64,000 nucleotides of DNA from Aurantiochytrium sp. KH105 (Eukaryota; Sar; Bigyra; Thraustochytrida; Thraustochytriidae), in assembly GCA_003116975.1 (NCBI GenBank), contig BGKB01000009.1, forward strand, positions 311,126-375,125. The letters run 5' to 3'. Of the stretch, positions 52,446 to 63,300 are shown piece by piece; within the stretch, counting starts at the first letter, position 1, and every line of letters starts with the position of its first letter. Under the pieces are notes generated by a model. The model saw nothing but the letters and a program-made list of their open reading frames with translations, was not told where the DNA came from and did no database searches. A program made the position numbers and the translations under genes.

Positions 52446-53522
52446 TTAGCGGCCAATGTAAGAACGCTCAGGATAGTATTCGGAGGGTCCTGGAAGGTCG
52501 CGCGCGTTGTAGATGATGGTGTCGAGTTCGGACTTGGGGTTCTGGTTTCCAAAACGAACGCCGCCGCCTCGACGCTGGGCGTCGGCACTGTACTCGCCAG
52601 GACCAGGAAGGTCCCGAGCACGAATGACTTCCCAGTCAATGTACGTCTTGCCGCGCGACATGCTCACCCGGCCCACGCCTGATTTCTCCAGCGTTGAGGG
52701 AATTTGACCCGTCGCAGATACTGGACCTGGCAAGTCGCGGGCGCGCGCAATTGCGAGATCTAACGCCGAGGGTGTGCGCGCAGCATTGAACTTTCCTCCC
52801 TATGGGCACAAAATTGAACAATGCGGGTTGTGAGGAAGATGTTGACAGAGCGCCGCATGTACAGAGAAGAGGTTCAAAATGCAAAATCACAAAACGTCAA
52901 GGTGTCGGTCAGCATTCATTCTACAGCAAGCGCAAATTGAACTCAACCCCTTCACCATCCAGGCGCAAACTTCACTTACCTTGGGAAGATTTGGTGCAAG
53001 ATGTGGAGCATACGCGGCAGGGCCGGGTTGACCCTTGGTGAGATACACATTCCACTCAATCCAGGATTTGGGTCTGGATTCGTTGAACTTTCCGCCAGAA
53101 GGTTGGCTCCATGCGCTCCTATCTTGCAGGTACACGATCGGCTCGTAGCTGTCGCGATCGCGAGGTTTCTTTGGTTGCGCTCGGCGCTCGACCCAGGCCA
53201 TGCTCGGTCCGCATTTTTTTTTAATGGGCTTAATGTCCTGATTCACAAAACCGGCGCTCCCGGGACCCGTGCGCGGTCGGGCCAGCGTCTCAATGCGCTT
53301 CATGTCGGGCGGTCGAGCGCGACGCTTCGAATCTTGCGCAGTCCCCGGCCTAGCATTGTTGAGATCGCCGTACGAGAAAGATGTGTGCAACTCAGAACGT
53401 GCGCCATTTTTCTTGGTCTTTGCTTTTCGATCACCAAGTTTCTTGGCCACAAGCGCGTCGTCGCTCTCGAGCTCTGCCAAAAAGGCCCTTACGTCCTGCG
53501 CCACTTCAGTCGCAGGTCGCAT
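52446..53522 (-). CDS. SHIPPO-repeat (STPG/ODF3-like) flagellar protein, two exons
   Basis: Exon 1 is 53522-52980 and exon 2 is 52799-52446, giving 298 aa. The split is phase 0 and supported by repeats across the junction: exon 1 carries GGKFNESRPKS and GQPGPAAY, exon 2 begins GGKFNAARTPS and continues with LPGPVS, LPGPGEY and LPGPSEY. These Pro-Gly-Pro units are SHIPPO repeats, typical of microtubule-inner or axoneme-associated proteins. The start is the first ATG; the frame runs open 60 codons further upstream to a GTG, so an additional 5' exon is possible. It supports motile flagella together with the CPC1-like gene. Confidence 0.75.
52800..52979 (-). other. Spliceosomal intron, 180 bp
   Basis: The donor is AAG|GTAAGTGAA and the acceptor is CCCATAG|GGAGG on the coding strand. 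Joining keeps the frame and reconstitutes tandem GGKFN/PGP repeats. Translation without splicing stops inside the intron. Confidence 0.88.
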
Positions 53523-54450
53523 GGTCTTGGCGTCGCTCGCTCGCTCGCTTCTTGCTGTCTTTTCGACGTCCCAGGGTACGCGCAGCTCTTCCCAGCTCCG
53601 CTCGGCTCCGCCAGGGGCCGCTGGCGGACACCTCCCGCCTGGAGATGCCAGTTTGCCAGCGCGCCACTCGCCAGGTCGCTCTTGCGCGGCCGCAGCGCTC
53701 ACTCACTCACTCACTCCCTGTGCAGCCAAGCAAAACGTGGACGCGCACGAAGCGATCCGGTGGGGCCGAGAGCGGGGGGTCCCCGGTCGCCGCGCGGAGT
53801 ACACACTGGGGTCCTCGCTCGTCCATGAGCACTTGTGACGCGCCACAGTGCCGGCAGTAGCAGGCAATGACTCGATTCGCTCCGCGGGCGATCGAGGTAA
53901 CGGAACAAAGCTGCGCGGCAGGCTTCCGTTCGGTTCTGTCCTTGATGCGTGCGGCGCGAGATTTTTTCTTAATCTTCCTCCTCGCTTCTTCCCAGCAATG
54001 CTGGGAGGGAGGAGGGACCGCGTGGAGAAAGTTGCGCTTTCGCGGACGCGCGCGTCGCAAACGTTGGATTCTGCACATGGGACTTCATTTCGCGTCGAGT
54101 CGTCTTGATGCAGACGTAGGAGACAATCAAAGGCCAAAAATACTCTTTCCAGTGAAAAAAAAATTAGCGAGCGGCACAGATGTCTCTTATTTATTCCCCG
54201 TTACTAGCAGAGCCGAGCCACTCAGACAGACGCTGTCCAATTGGCCAGAATTCATCTGACTTGACAATCAAAGGCAAGCATATCTCCTTTCAGCAATTGA
54301 TTTACTTAGAAAACAAATGTATGGGGCTGTGCTCGACGATTGGTCGCTTGCTTTTCGGTCTCCGTCCATTTTCATGTCTGTCTAACTTTTTTCTCTTTTT
54401 TTGTTATTTTACCATGTATGACCTCCTTTGTTGCTACCAGCCGCTTGCTG
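53523..54450. other. Spacer between TmcB-like and SHIPPO genes
   Basis: The first 180 bp keep the SHIPPO-gene frame open without an ATG. The rest has only short ORFs. The promoter of the SHIPPO gene should lie here. Confidence 0.5.
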
Positions 54451-57400
54451 CTATCCCTTTTCCATCTTTAATATGGCAAACATCGACGGAACATGCGTAA
54501 AGACATCAGAGGGAAGTCCCAAGACGAGGCTTTTGATGTTTGTGAGCTCCTCGTCCAGCTCCCGAAAGACGCGGCCCGCCACAAGTCGACCCGCGACCAA
54601 AAGGCTTGCCAAAACGAAAAGAGAAGAAAGCTTTTCCCAAAAGATCGATTCCACCTGCGTGTCGATTGAGTTTGTGTAGATACGCATGGCCTGCTCAAGT
54701 TGCTGACCAAGGAGTATATTCCCTTGAAAGTCGCGCAGTATTACCTGCGAGTCTTCAACGTCCGCCAGAGCGTTCTCCATGCTCGCGCCCTCGGCCTGCA
54801 GAGCGAGAAAGATCTCCATAGCACTTGACACCCGTCGTGCTCGATCCAAGAACTGCCTGAGTGCAAACGAAAGCCCGAGGCGTAGATCGAAGGCCAAGCA
54901 TTCCGACGTTGTGTTCGACGTCAACAATAAACTTTCGTGGGCAACGCAGTCCGTCCCGCAAGCGTCAACGAAATTGAGGTCGAAAAGATCTCCATCCGCG
55001 TCTGCGAATGGTTTGACGCCCAATGAAGAGTTCCCAAAGTTGAGCGCACGATCGTAAATTTCCACTTGTGCAGTGTGCTCGTTGAGCTGGCGCAGCGATT
55101 CCTCAGAGGGGGGCTGCACGGCATAAAACATGATCGCATGTGTATGAACAAAGCGCAAACCAGCAACATGCACGGATGCCGCCATCGCTGGCATGCTCGC
55201 CAAATGCTGCCCGTCTTGGGTCATAATGTAGATGAAGTGACCGAGCATACACCAATACGTGAAGCCAATGCGGGCTGCTGACCTCAGACGCTTCCATAAA
55301 CGCTTCATGAACAAGAGCGCATTTTCTTCGAAAACTTCGAGCATGTCGCGCTCGGGATACTGTAGCTTCGCTTCCGACTGCGTCGAAATTGCCGTCGACA
55401 TTCGCACGAGTGCTTGCCTCGCAGTGTCGATTGACGACCTACGGCTCAGTCTCGAGCTCTGCGACACCTTGTGCGTTAGTTCATCCTCCTCTGGCCCAGC
55501 ATGCTCTTCGGCCTTGCCATTGTGCCCGTGCTGATCCGAAGAAAGACTCTTTTTGCTCCCGCTAATGTTCCTGAGACTCGCACCGATACTGTCTCGAGCC
55601 AGAGGATGACCCAAACGTGAGGCCGACGGCGAACGCTGTAGAATTTCAGCCACATCGCAAGAGATGGAAGTCGCCCCCGACATGGCTCGCGATATCTGCG
55701 TCTCCGGTGCAAGCCAGACGTTGTCATCGGCTTCCTCAGCGAGAGGCGTAACCTTTGCCTTGGCCGAAGCAGAGAGCTGCCCTAGAGACCGTTGGCTCGG
55801 CCCCATTAGTGGCGTGCTGGCCATGCGCTTTTTGCTACGAAACTTGCGTGTCCATGCCCCGGACTCGAGCTTGCTTACGCCGCCAGACATGTTGGAGTTT
55901 CCGCTTTGGTGGCTAAATCTCTCACGAATGCTCGACATCTGCGTGCCGTCATTGTTCATTTCTGCTTGGTCGCTGTGCAAGCGGGCCACCGTGGGTGTCT
56001 TTCCTTCCTTGATGGCGACGTGGCGTTCTCGCGTTTTGGCTTGAAGAAAGGAACACATGTAGTGAGGAATGCTCAGAAACGCGAGTCGCAATCTTGCTCG
56101 TTGGCTTGCAACGTTCATGATGAGAGGCAAGTACCCGAGAAAGAAAGCGAGCGAAAGTAGCACGCTTGTCACGACCAAGTATGTGAGGTCGATCAAATCC
56201 AGACGCTCGAGCAATGCGCTGCTCCGACTGACATACAACGAAGCAATGCGTTGCGCAGCAGGGATTGGATCCATCGTAACTAAACTTTCAACAGCAGCAC
56301 AGTTCTCTCCGCATTGGATTGTGTCTGCACTAGCATCGACCAGGATATCCTCAATGTGTTCCAAGGCGTCGAGGATGGCAATGTAAAAGCTCGTGCCGTC
56401 GAGCTCAGCATTTCCTAGGTCTAATGGAGATCGCAGCGTCGGAGCATACAGCATCGCTTCGAGAGCCGGTTCCAGATTGTTTTGCGCTTTGGCAATAATC
56501 GACAAATGCAAATCAAACAGTCGTGACGCAGTTGCCGACAGCAGATCTACAACGTTTGCAAATGGAAAGTGATTTGCAAAGAAAACGTATGTTGGGACCA
56601 GCGCGAGTAGGTGGGCTTCCTCAAGAATCAGGTCTACGTTGTCCACTTCAGACTTGTACTCTCGATAGGTTCGTGAGACCCAGATGGTATTGACCGCGGC
56701 GACGACAAAGCAGCAAATGTTAAAGCGAAAGAGAAAGCGGCTGAAGGCAGCAACGATGGGGTCTTGTACGCGCAAATTTGAAGCCAGTTTGCGCCGAAGG
56801 ATTTCAATCTGCCTGCTTCCAGGAACGCTTGCCTCTTGCGCCCCAGAGCTTAGACTGTCGGTGTCAAACGGCACTCCAGGAGAAGAGTTCGAGCCACGAT
56901 TGGCATTTTGGACAGTCGTCTTGCCCGTCGACGCTTCAGCGCTTGTTCCTGAGCTGAACATGCTAGGGCTGCGCTGCACGCTGGAAGTCAGTGGTGCGCG
57001 GAAGCGCCCACGTGACGGACTCTGCGAAATAGCGCGCGAGGCAGCGTTGGTGGGCACCTGAGCCATTCGGTCTCGCGACTTGCCTGAATTGAGAGACGGT
57101 GTTTTCTGCGAAAAGGAGAAACGGTTGCTCGGACTTGCTCGAATCGTCGAGAAATGCGCCAAATCCTCGGCGGTAACATTTTCTCTCAAGGTAAAACTGA
57201 CCATGTGGGTTGCCACATTATATTTTGCCACACTTCCAGGTCGCGACGCAAATTCAAGTCTGCGCGAACGTAGCCCATATGGCTGGCCTTGGTAGGTGAC
57301 GTCGCGCTCTACACTATACCGGGGCGACTTGTCTCGATGAAGAAAATTAGGAATGACGTCCGTGATGCGTAAATTCCCAGAGTACAGCTCCTCGTGATTA

Positions 57401-59544
57401 AGGCGCAAGGCTTCAACGGCGAATTCGCTGACGCCAGTAATGACAAGAGACGCCGCATTGACCATGAGCAAGTGTGTACCATCTTGCAAGGGACGCTCGA
57501 TAAAAGTGCCAATAAGAATGAGATTGCTCTCTAGTGTCGTGCTGGGCGTGATGACAAAGTCGACAGGGATAATGTGGCCGTCTTTGTTCCGTCCATAGAT
57601 TCGTCTTGTTTTTGTGCCAAACGAGGTGTCCGATTCGAGAAAATGGCGCAGGAACTGGTCGTGCACTGCATCGAAGGGTTCCGGACAGAGCATCTTGACG
57701 TTTCTCCCGACGATCTCGGAACGTTCGTAGCCAAAAAGCTGGCAGAGAGCCTCTGTGACCTCCAAGACCTTGCCGAGGCTTGCCGCGTCTGCAGAGATTG
57801 TACAGACAGCGTATCCGGTGCGGGTGTTCATATTCGATTCCGTGCTGCATCGCGACATGATGTTGATCGCTGCTGGTATATCGTTGAGAACGTACGCAGT
57901 GAAGGTGGCCTGCCAGCGCATTGCGGCGGACGAAGACTCTGACATGCGTAAGAGCTTACGAATTGTCTGTCGACACTCTGTAGACGCCTTATTGATGGAT
58001 CTCCCACTCTGGATGAGGTCCTCGATTCCTGCGCCGTTCTGCACGCTTTCCCAGAAACAGCTCATGAGCTTGAGTGAACGCAAGATGAGGTCCTTTGCCT
58101 TGTGTAGCTGCCTGTCAAACTCCATGTACGAAGCTGCGCCCCCTACCGAGACCTGCCGCTCTCGGATGTTCATGTTCAGGCAAAAAAGCACAAAGTCCTG
58201 ATCGGCCAGGCGACCGTGATCCTTCGCCGCCTTGATGCGCTTCAGACCATAGATCATCTTCTTCCTTGACATAAGCGTCCATGAGGCGAGCAAGAGCTGG
58301 AAATACGCACTTTCGGAAAAGTGGTCGATGAGAGCATCATTATATGCGTCAAAGACCGGGCCGTCCATAACAAACTCTTCGACACGCGGAAGACGACCGC
58401 TGAGACTTGCACACGAAGTCACGTGCTGCAAGCGCAGCTGGACCTCTGCTATATAGGGATTACTCGAAAGCGGCGTCTTTGATGAGGCCAGACTCATCAT
58501 TCTCGCTCTGACTCGTGCTGCGGCAGTGTAGCAGACAAACGGAAGTCCGATGATCCAAAGATAGATCGAGCTGCTGTCGCTCGGGTCGCGTACAGCGTGA
58601 GCGCACAAAAGAGCGATTACGGTCCACAAGAAAGCTGAGTAGCTCGTGGCAGCCAGGTGGTTCCAGCTCATGTTATAAAAGGGTAGATACCATGCATACG
58701 GCACCGCCACACCAAGTGCGGAGACTCCAAGTGCAGAGAGCATGATGATTTCCTCGGCAGCCGACGAGGTCCCAGAAACCATCGAGGTACCTTTTACGTC
58801 GATGCTAATCACCGACATTATCACGAATGCACGAAGCATGGTGACAAGCCACTCGATGCGACCATGGGAGGCACGGTAGCCGTCGACGCGTATTCGACCG
58901 GAAGCTGACGTGGAAAAGGGTTCAACCTGAATGACAAATAGGGCATGACTTGTCGATAAGAGAACGACAATGGGCAGCGAAAGGCCAAGGACGGAGCGTT
59001 TCACATGTTCAAGTGGCGTTCCACATGTAATGAGTGCCGCGCTTGTCTCGGAGCAGGGCCAAGCGCGCACTAATATCGTGAGCACGGGCTGCAAAAGAAC
59101 TGTTTGCAGGAGACGAAGCGTGATGCCAAGAAATGTTAGAACTCTGCCCATGCTCTTCTTAGCGTGCACATGGCGACGAGAAATGATGACGAGGCCAATC
59201 AAGGGCAGCCAAGTGAAGCAAAGGGCGAACGTCACTGCGCAGATAAAGATGGGCACGCTAGTTGTCGCGAGTACGACTTCCGATACCGGTCTGAGAATGC
59301 GAATGACAATTTGCGCGGCTCCATTTGTCCAGAGCCCACGATCTCCTAGCACAAAAGCCAAATAGATTAGCTGTAAGGTCTGCAATAGAACGGAGAACTG
59401 AAAGAAGGACTTGCCAAAGAAATTCTTCTTCCAGACTTCGTACAGGCCGGCGAACAAGTAGATGCGCAGGCTGCTGAGTGTGACGCCCACGCCACCCGGC
59501 CCTGGCGCGGCCCCGGGCCTCGCGGACAGCAGGCTCTCGCCCAT
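54451..59544 (-). CDS. TmcB-like multi-pass membrane protein with PAS domain
   Basis: The protein has 1,697 aa from the ATG at 59544; the open frame to 59613 begins at TTG. The N-terminal ~390 residues contain about nine TM segments. A helical region follows (about 395-575), ending with YVLNDIPAAINIMSRC, as in Dictyostelium tiny macrocysts (TmcB/C) proteins. A PAS domain lies at about 578-690 (LGKVLEVTEALCQLFGYERSEIVGRNVKMLCP, then the NKDGHIIPVDF core). The second half carries further TM segments near residues 940, 1130-1150, 1430 and 1650, separated by Ser-rich linkers. Such proteins are abundant in ciliates, amoebae and other protists and are thought to sense signals at membranes; ligand and output are unknown. 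Confidence 0.8.
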   Translation of the reverse strand: MGESLLSARPGAAPGPGGVGVTLSSLRIYLFAGLYEVWKKNFFGKSFFQFSVLLQTLQLIYLAFVLGDRGLWTNGAAQIVIRILRPVSEVVLATTSVPIFICAVTFALCFTWLPLIGLVIISRRHVHAKKSMGRVLTFLGITLRLLQTVLLQPVLTILVRAWPCSETSAALITCGTPLEHVKRSVLGLSLPIVVLLSTSHALFVIQVEPFSTSASGRIRVDGYRASHGRIEWLVTMLRAFVIMSVISIDVKGTSMVSGTSSAAEEIIMLSALGVSALGVAVPYAWYLPFYNMSWNHLAATSYSAFLWTVIALLCAHAVRDPSDSSSIYLWIIGLPFVCYTAAARVRARMMSLASSKTPLSSNPYIAEVQLRLQHVTSCASLSGRLPRVEEFVMDGPVFDAYNDALIDHFSESAYFQLLLASWTLMSRKKMIYGLKRIKAAKDHGRLADQDFVLFCLNMNIRERQVSVGGAASYMEFDRQLHKAKDLILRSLKLMSCFWESVQNGAGIEDLIQSGRSINKASTECRQTIRKLLRMSESSSAAMRWQATFTAYVLNDIPAAINIMSRCSTESNMNTRTGYAVCTISADAASLGKVLEVTEALCQLFGYERSEIVGRNVKMLCPEPFDAVHDQFLRHFLESDTSFGTKTRRIYGRNKDGHIIPVDFVITPSTTLESNLILIGTFIERPLQDGTHLLMVNAASLVITGVSEFAVEALRLNHEELYSGNLRITDVIPNFLHRDKSPRYSVERDVTYQGQPYGLRSRRLEFASRPGSVAKYNVATHMVSFTLRENVTAEDLAHFSTIRASPSNRFSFSQKTPSLNSGKSRDRMAQVPTNAASRAISQSPSRGRFRAPLTSSVQRSPSMFSSGTSAEASTGKTTVQNANRGSNSSPGVPFDTDSLSSGAQEASVPGSRQIEILRRKLASNLRVQDPIVAAFSRFLFRFNICCFVVAAVNTIWVSRTYREYKSEVDNVDLILEEAHLLALVPTYVFFANHFPFANVVDLLSATASRLFDLHLSIIAKAQNNLEPALEAMLYAPTLRSPLDLGNAELDGTSFYIAILDALEHIEDILVDASADTIQCGENCAAVESLVTMDPIPAAQRIASLYVSRSSALLERLDLIDLTYLVVTSVLLSLAFFLGYLPLIMNVASQRARLRLAFLSIPHYMCSFLQAKTRERHVAIKEGKTPTVARLHSDQAEMNNDGTQMSSIRERFSHQSGNSNMSGGVSKLESGAWTRKFRSKKRMASTPLMGPSQRSLGQLSASAKAKVTPLAEEADDNVWLAPETQISRAMSGATSISCDVAEILQRSPSASRLGHPLARDSIGASLRNISGSKKSLSSDQHGHNGKAEEHAGPEEDELTHKVSQSSRLSRRSSIDTARQALVRMSTAISTQSEAKLQYPERDMLEVFEENALLFMKRLWKRLRSAARIGFTYWCMLGHFIYIMTQDGQHLASMPAMAASVHVAGLRFVHTHAIMFYAVQPPSEESLRQLNEHTAQVEIYDRALNFGNSSLGVKPFADADGDLFDLNFVDACGTDCVAHESLLLTSNTTSECLAFDLRLGLSFALRQFLDRARRVSSAMEIFLALQAEGASMENALADVEDSQVILRDFQGNILLGQQLEQAMRIYTNSIDTQVESIFWEKLSSLFVLASLLVAGRLVAGRVFRELDEELTNIKSLVLGLPSDVFTHVPSMFAILKMEKG

Positions 59545-60327
59545 GGCGCAGGCCTCCCCGCTTTGTCGCGAAGGCTTTGCTTGTAGACACTGCTTGCTCC
59601 TCCGCAGTCCCAAGCAGTCCGTCCGTCAATGAATCAAACAAGCAAATAAAACAAACAAACAAGACAAGCAATCAGCATCTCATCTTCGCATTGGCTTGTG
59701 TATACGTTTATAGCTTTCCTTCGATTCACAGCTACCACCTTCTCGGGTTCCCCCATGCTTTGTAGGGGCGAAAGAGGGCTAACAGGAAAAGGGGACTAAC
59801 GGCCATATTTTCGCGATTGGTGACAGTCTCCGCAGGTGGGTCACCCATTATTTGTTCCTTTGCTGTCGTCTTGCCTTCGACTGCGATTGCCCTTGCTTGC
59901 TTGATTGACTGGGGACGATGGATTGGTCACGAACTCGATAGGCTGTGACGCTCGGCTGGTCAAGTGAAAGAAATGAAGCAAGTACGTGTGTGGGGGGGGG
60001 ATAAAGGGAAGAAAAAAACGATCATTTGAGTGGTTTTGAGTCCAACAAACCAGCCCCAAGTCTCTGTGTGTGTTTGAATAAGCAGTAAGCAAATGTGCTA
60101 GGTCCAGCAGAGTAGACAGGCCTAGGCACTAATTGTCTCCAAAATTCCATCCTTGTCAGGTGGGTGTCTCTGACAAAAGGAAATGAGGCAAGTTCGTTTG
60201 TTTGTTTGTTCGTGTTTTTGGTTTTCTCGTCATAAATACAGGTAGGCTACGCGCCTGCAAGCAATTGCATTTATTGCGGCGCAAGCGTGCAGCTTCCATG
60301 TGCATGTCATGTCTATTGTACGTAGTC
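59545..60327. other. Spacer between F-box and TmcB-like genes
   Basis: Contains an ACAAACAAGC-rich tract at about 59630-59672 upstream of the TmcB-like ATG and a G9 run near 59991-60000. No gene seen. Confidence 0.5.
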
Positions 60328-63300
60328 TCAGAAAAATGGCACAACGTCGAGAAGAGTATCAGAGTCGAGCCCTAATTCGAAAGCAGATCTAGTCGTGTCG
60401 AGAATCTGAACATCGTCACCAAAGAGCGTCTCGATCTCTCTCGCTGCATCTGCAAAGGAGAGTGAGGGACTCGCATCTTCTCCTTCTGCCGTGGTTCCTG
60501 CAGCAGAGGTTCTGCTCGATGCGTCAGTTGCGGATGAGGGTCGCGCAGCCTGCGCAAGAGAATGGAGCACGCGATCATCAGCTTCGTGGAGGAGGCCAAG
60601 GTGGTCGTCCGCCATGGCCATCGGTGCTTCAAGGTGGTGAGCGCTGTTCGAAAGAAGAACATGCTCGTAAAGGGCAAAAACTTGCTCAACGTGCGTGAGC
60701 AAGTTATGCTCGACGTCCATGTATCTCTGAAGTTGGGCTTGGCCGCGCGAACGCGCGTCTTCGGAGAAACCAGGTGTGTCGAGATCCTCGGGATCCCCAA
60801 AGATTCCCGCCTGAAAGTAGCGAAGAGCCAGATTCGTGTCAAAGGACTCGCGATTGTTCAAGCGCACGACAAGGGCCCCTCTCGCGACGCTTGATCGTGC
60901 CGAAGTTGCATTGAATGATGCTGTGACACGAAGATACTCCTCCACGATCTCGCTAAGGGGCTGGCTGCGATCCGTACAAAAGTATATAAGTGGGCGCCCC
61001 AGCGCGCAAAGCTTGATGGTAAACGCCTGGTTGTCGGCATATGCGATGTCCGGTCTTCTTCGTGACCTATGAACGGCTGCGCTTAGCTGCGAATTATTCA
61101 GTGAGGTAGGTGCGATGCCTCCAGCCTGAGCTCCAGAGCCACGTGCGGTCGGAGAGAGCACAAATGCAGCGTTTTGTAGGCCCTCCACGATGGCACGTCG
61201 CTGTCTTTTGGTCTTGCGAAGAAGCACCGAGCGTGTCAGAACTTCAGGACGGCTTGTTGTTGTGAGTCCCGCAGGCGCCTGGTCCGTAAGGGTGTGCGTG
61301 CGAAGTGGCGCGAGCCGTTCAAGCGCGCTCATGTGGTTGGGTACAACCTCATCCCATTTTGCGGAATAGCCATCGAAACACACGACCCATTGCGAGGAAG
61401 CAGATGCAGGGAATTCGCCGGTTGGATGATCGCGAGACCTGCGCGCAAGTCTGCCTGCGTACCAATCGCCCCTCGAATCCTTGATGTCAACACGTGACCC
61501 GTGCGAGAGATTCGACATGAAGCTTGCACCGATTTTCATGCGCACCAGGCTTCCCAGTACGAGCTCTTCAACCGGAGTGGTCGAACCTGACAAGTATCGC
61601 TTGAGGAGTCGCGCCTGGAGCGTAAGCTTCTTGAGAGCCATAGAGAGTACGAAAGCAACGTGCGTGTCTCCCACGCGGTAGATGCGGCTCATGTTGCGCG
61701 CGAGAAGATCGCGAACAGCCAGCAAGGATGGTGGATGGTCTTGCTCCGTTTCCTCATTTCTCGGGTCTGCATGCTCGTGCAGGAGAGGAGCACGAGCATC
61801 GCCAGCTAGCCCATGACGCGGAGGTGCCAACATCCACTGCAGCGGTGGATCGCCTTGAGCCTCGGCACCTTGACCAAGGGCGGCGTCCTGTGCTCCGATA
61901 AGGTCGAGCGTTGGAAAATCAAAGGGATCGAGAAGATTCGTGCGCACATCCAGTTGTCGCCGCGGCGGGCCGTTTTGTTCCAGGGGCCTTGGTGCAGGTC
62001 TTCGATCCGGGACTCCTTGCGCCACCCTTTGACGACTGTCATCGTCAGCGGCGGACCGATGTAAAAGTGCTTGGGTACGTGCTGCAGCGCCCGGGGCAAC
62101 TCGCGCAGGTGGTGTTGCGTCATCCTGTCCGACCAAGAGTCGCTCCAAATTGGGCCTTCTCAACGAAGAGGATGAAGAGGACGAGCTCATACGACGGCGG
62201 CGCGCAAATCTCGCGCCTGTGCCTTGGGGTCCTACATTTGGTGTCTCGTGCTGTCGGTCATTCGAAACGCTTGTCTCCACGTTCTGTTCGAATGGAGCAG
62301 GTGCTTCTTGAGGGTCCACGACAAAAGTATTACGGCTTGCGTCCCCTTCCGCAGTAGCGCCCGTAGTTGGAGGTCGATCCGCATTTCGTCTCGTGATTGG
62401 GCCAGGCACTGTGCCAGCGTTTTCAACGGGTGGTTCTTGCATGACAGTTTCCGTAGTGATCCACGGTTGTGCGAATGGAGGCGTTCTGCGCTCTGCTGGC
62501 TGGGCTCCCGGGCCCGCGGTCTCTCGAGCGGGCGCCGCCGCTCCACCAAGGTGTGTTCGGGCCGCAAATCCAGGAAAGAGTGCGGCAGCGATGTTATTTC
62601 CCTCGCCGACATCGTTTGTTCTCGGTTCGGCGAAGTTGTTATTGTTCTCACGATCAGCACGAGGCGGGAATGCGGCTGTTTGAGGATGAAATCGCGGGGC
62701 TAAGAGTGGGGCCTCGGGTATCTGCGCACGATTTCCGTGAGAGGCCTGCAAGTTAAACATACGTCTGCGGTTGTGGGACCTCATTCCATTCATGCGCATG
62801 GCGCGTTGGAGATTCCGCTGCTCCTGAGAGATGTCTCGCGTGCGACGATAGGCAATACGAGCCTTTGCTACCGCAACCACAGCTTGGTCGACGTTCTGCT
62901 CGGAATCAATCTCTCTTTGACGATCTACGTCATCTTGTTGAAGCTGGCTCAGGGCAAGCTGCGCACTCAGTTCATTCATCTCCGGGATTGTGAGTGATTT
63001 TACAAGACTCACTTCGTTTGCAAGTCGAGCTGCCACTTGGCTCACCGCAGAAACGCGGCGGGTCTCGAGACGATTCGCCATTTGAACGAGATTTTCAAGA
63101 CGAGTAGCGTTGTGAGGATTCGGGTCAGTCCTGAGACTTTGCGAAGTAACACGAAGATACTCGGCGCCCTCGCGAATACGCCGGGTCAACACAGCGTCTG
63201 TGACGCCGCTCATGACCGTACCTGCGTTGCGCATATCAAAGTCAAGAAGGCTTGGTACATCGGATGGAGGACTGCAGAGTATCCGAAGCTTGACGATGGC

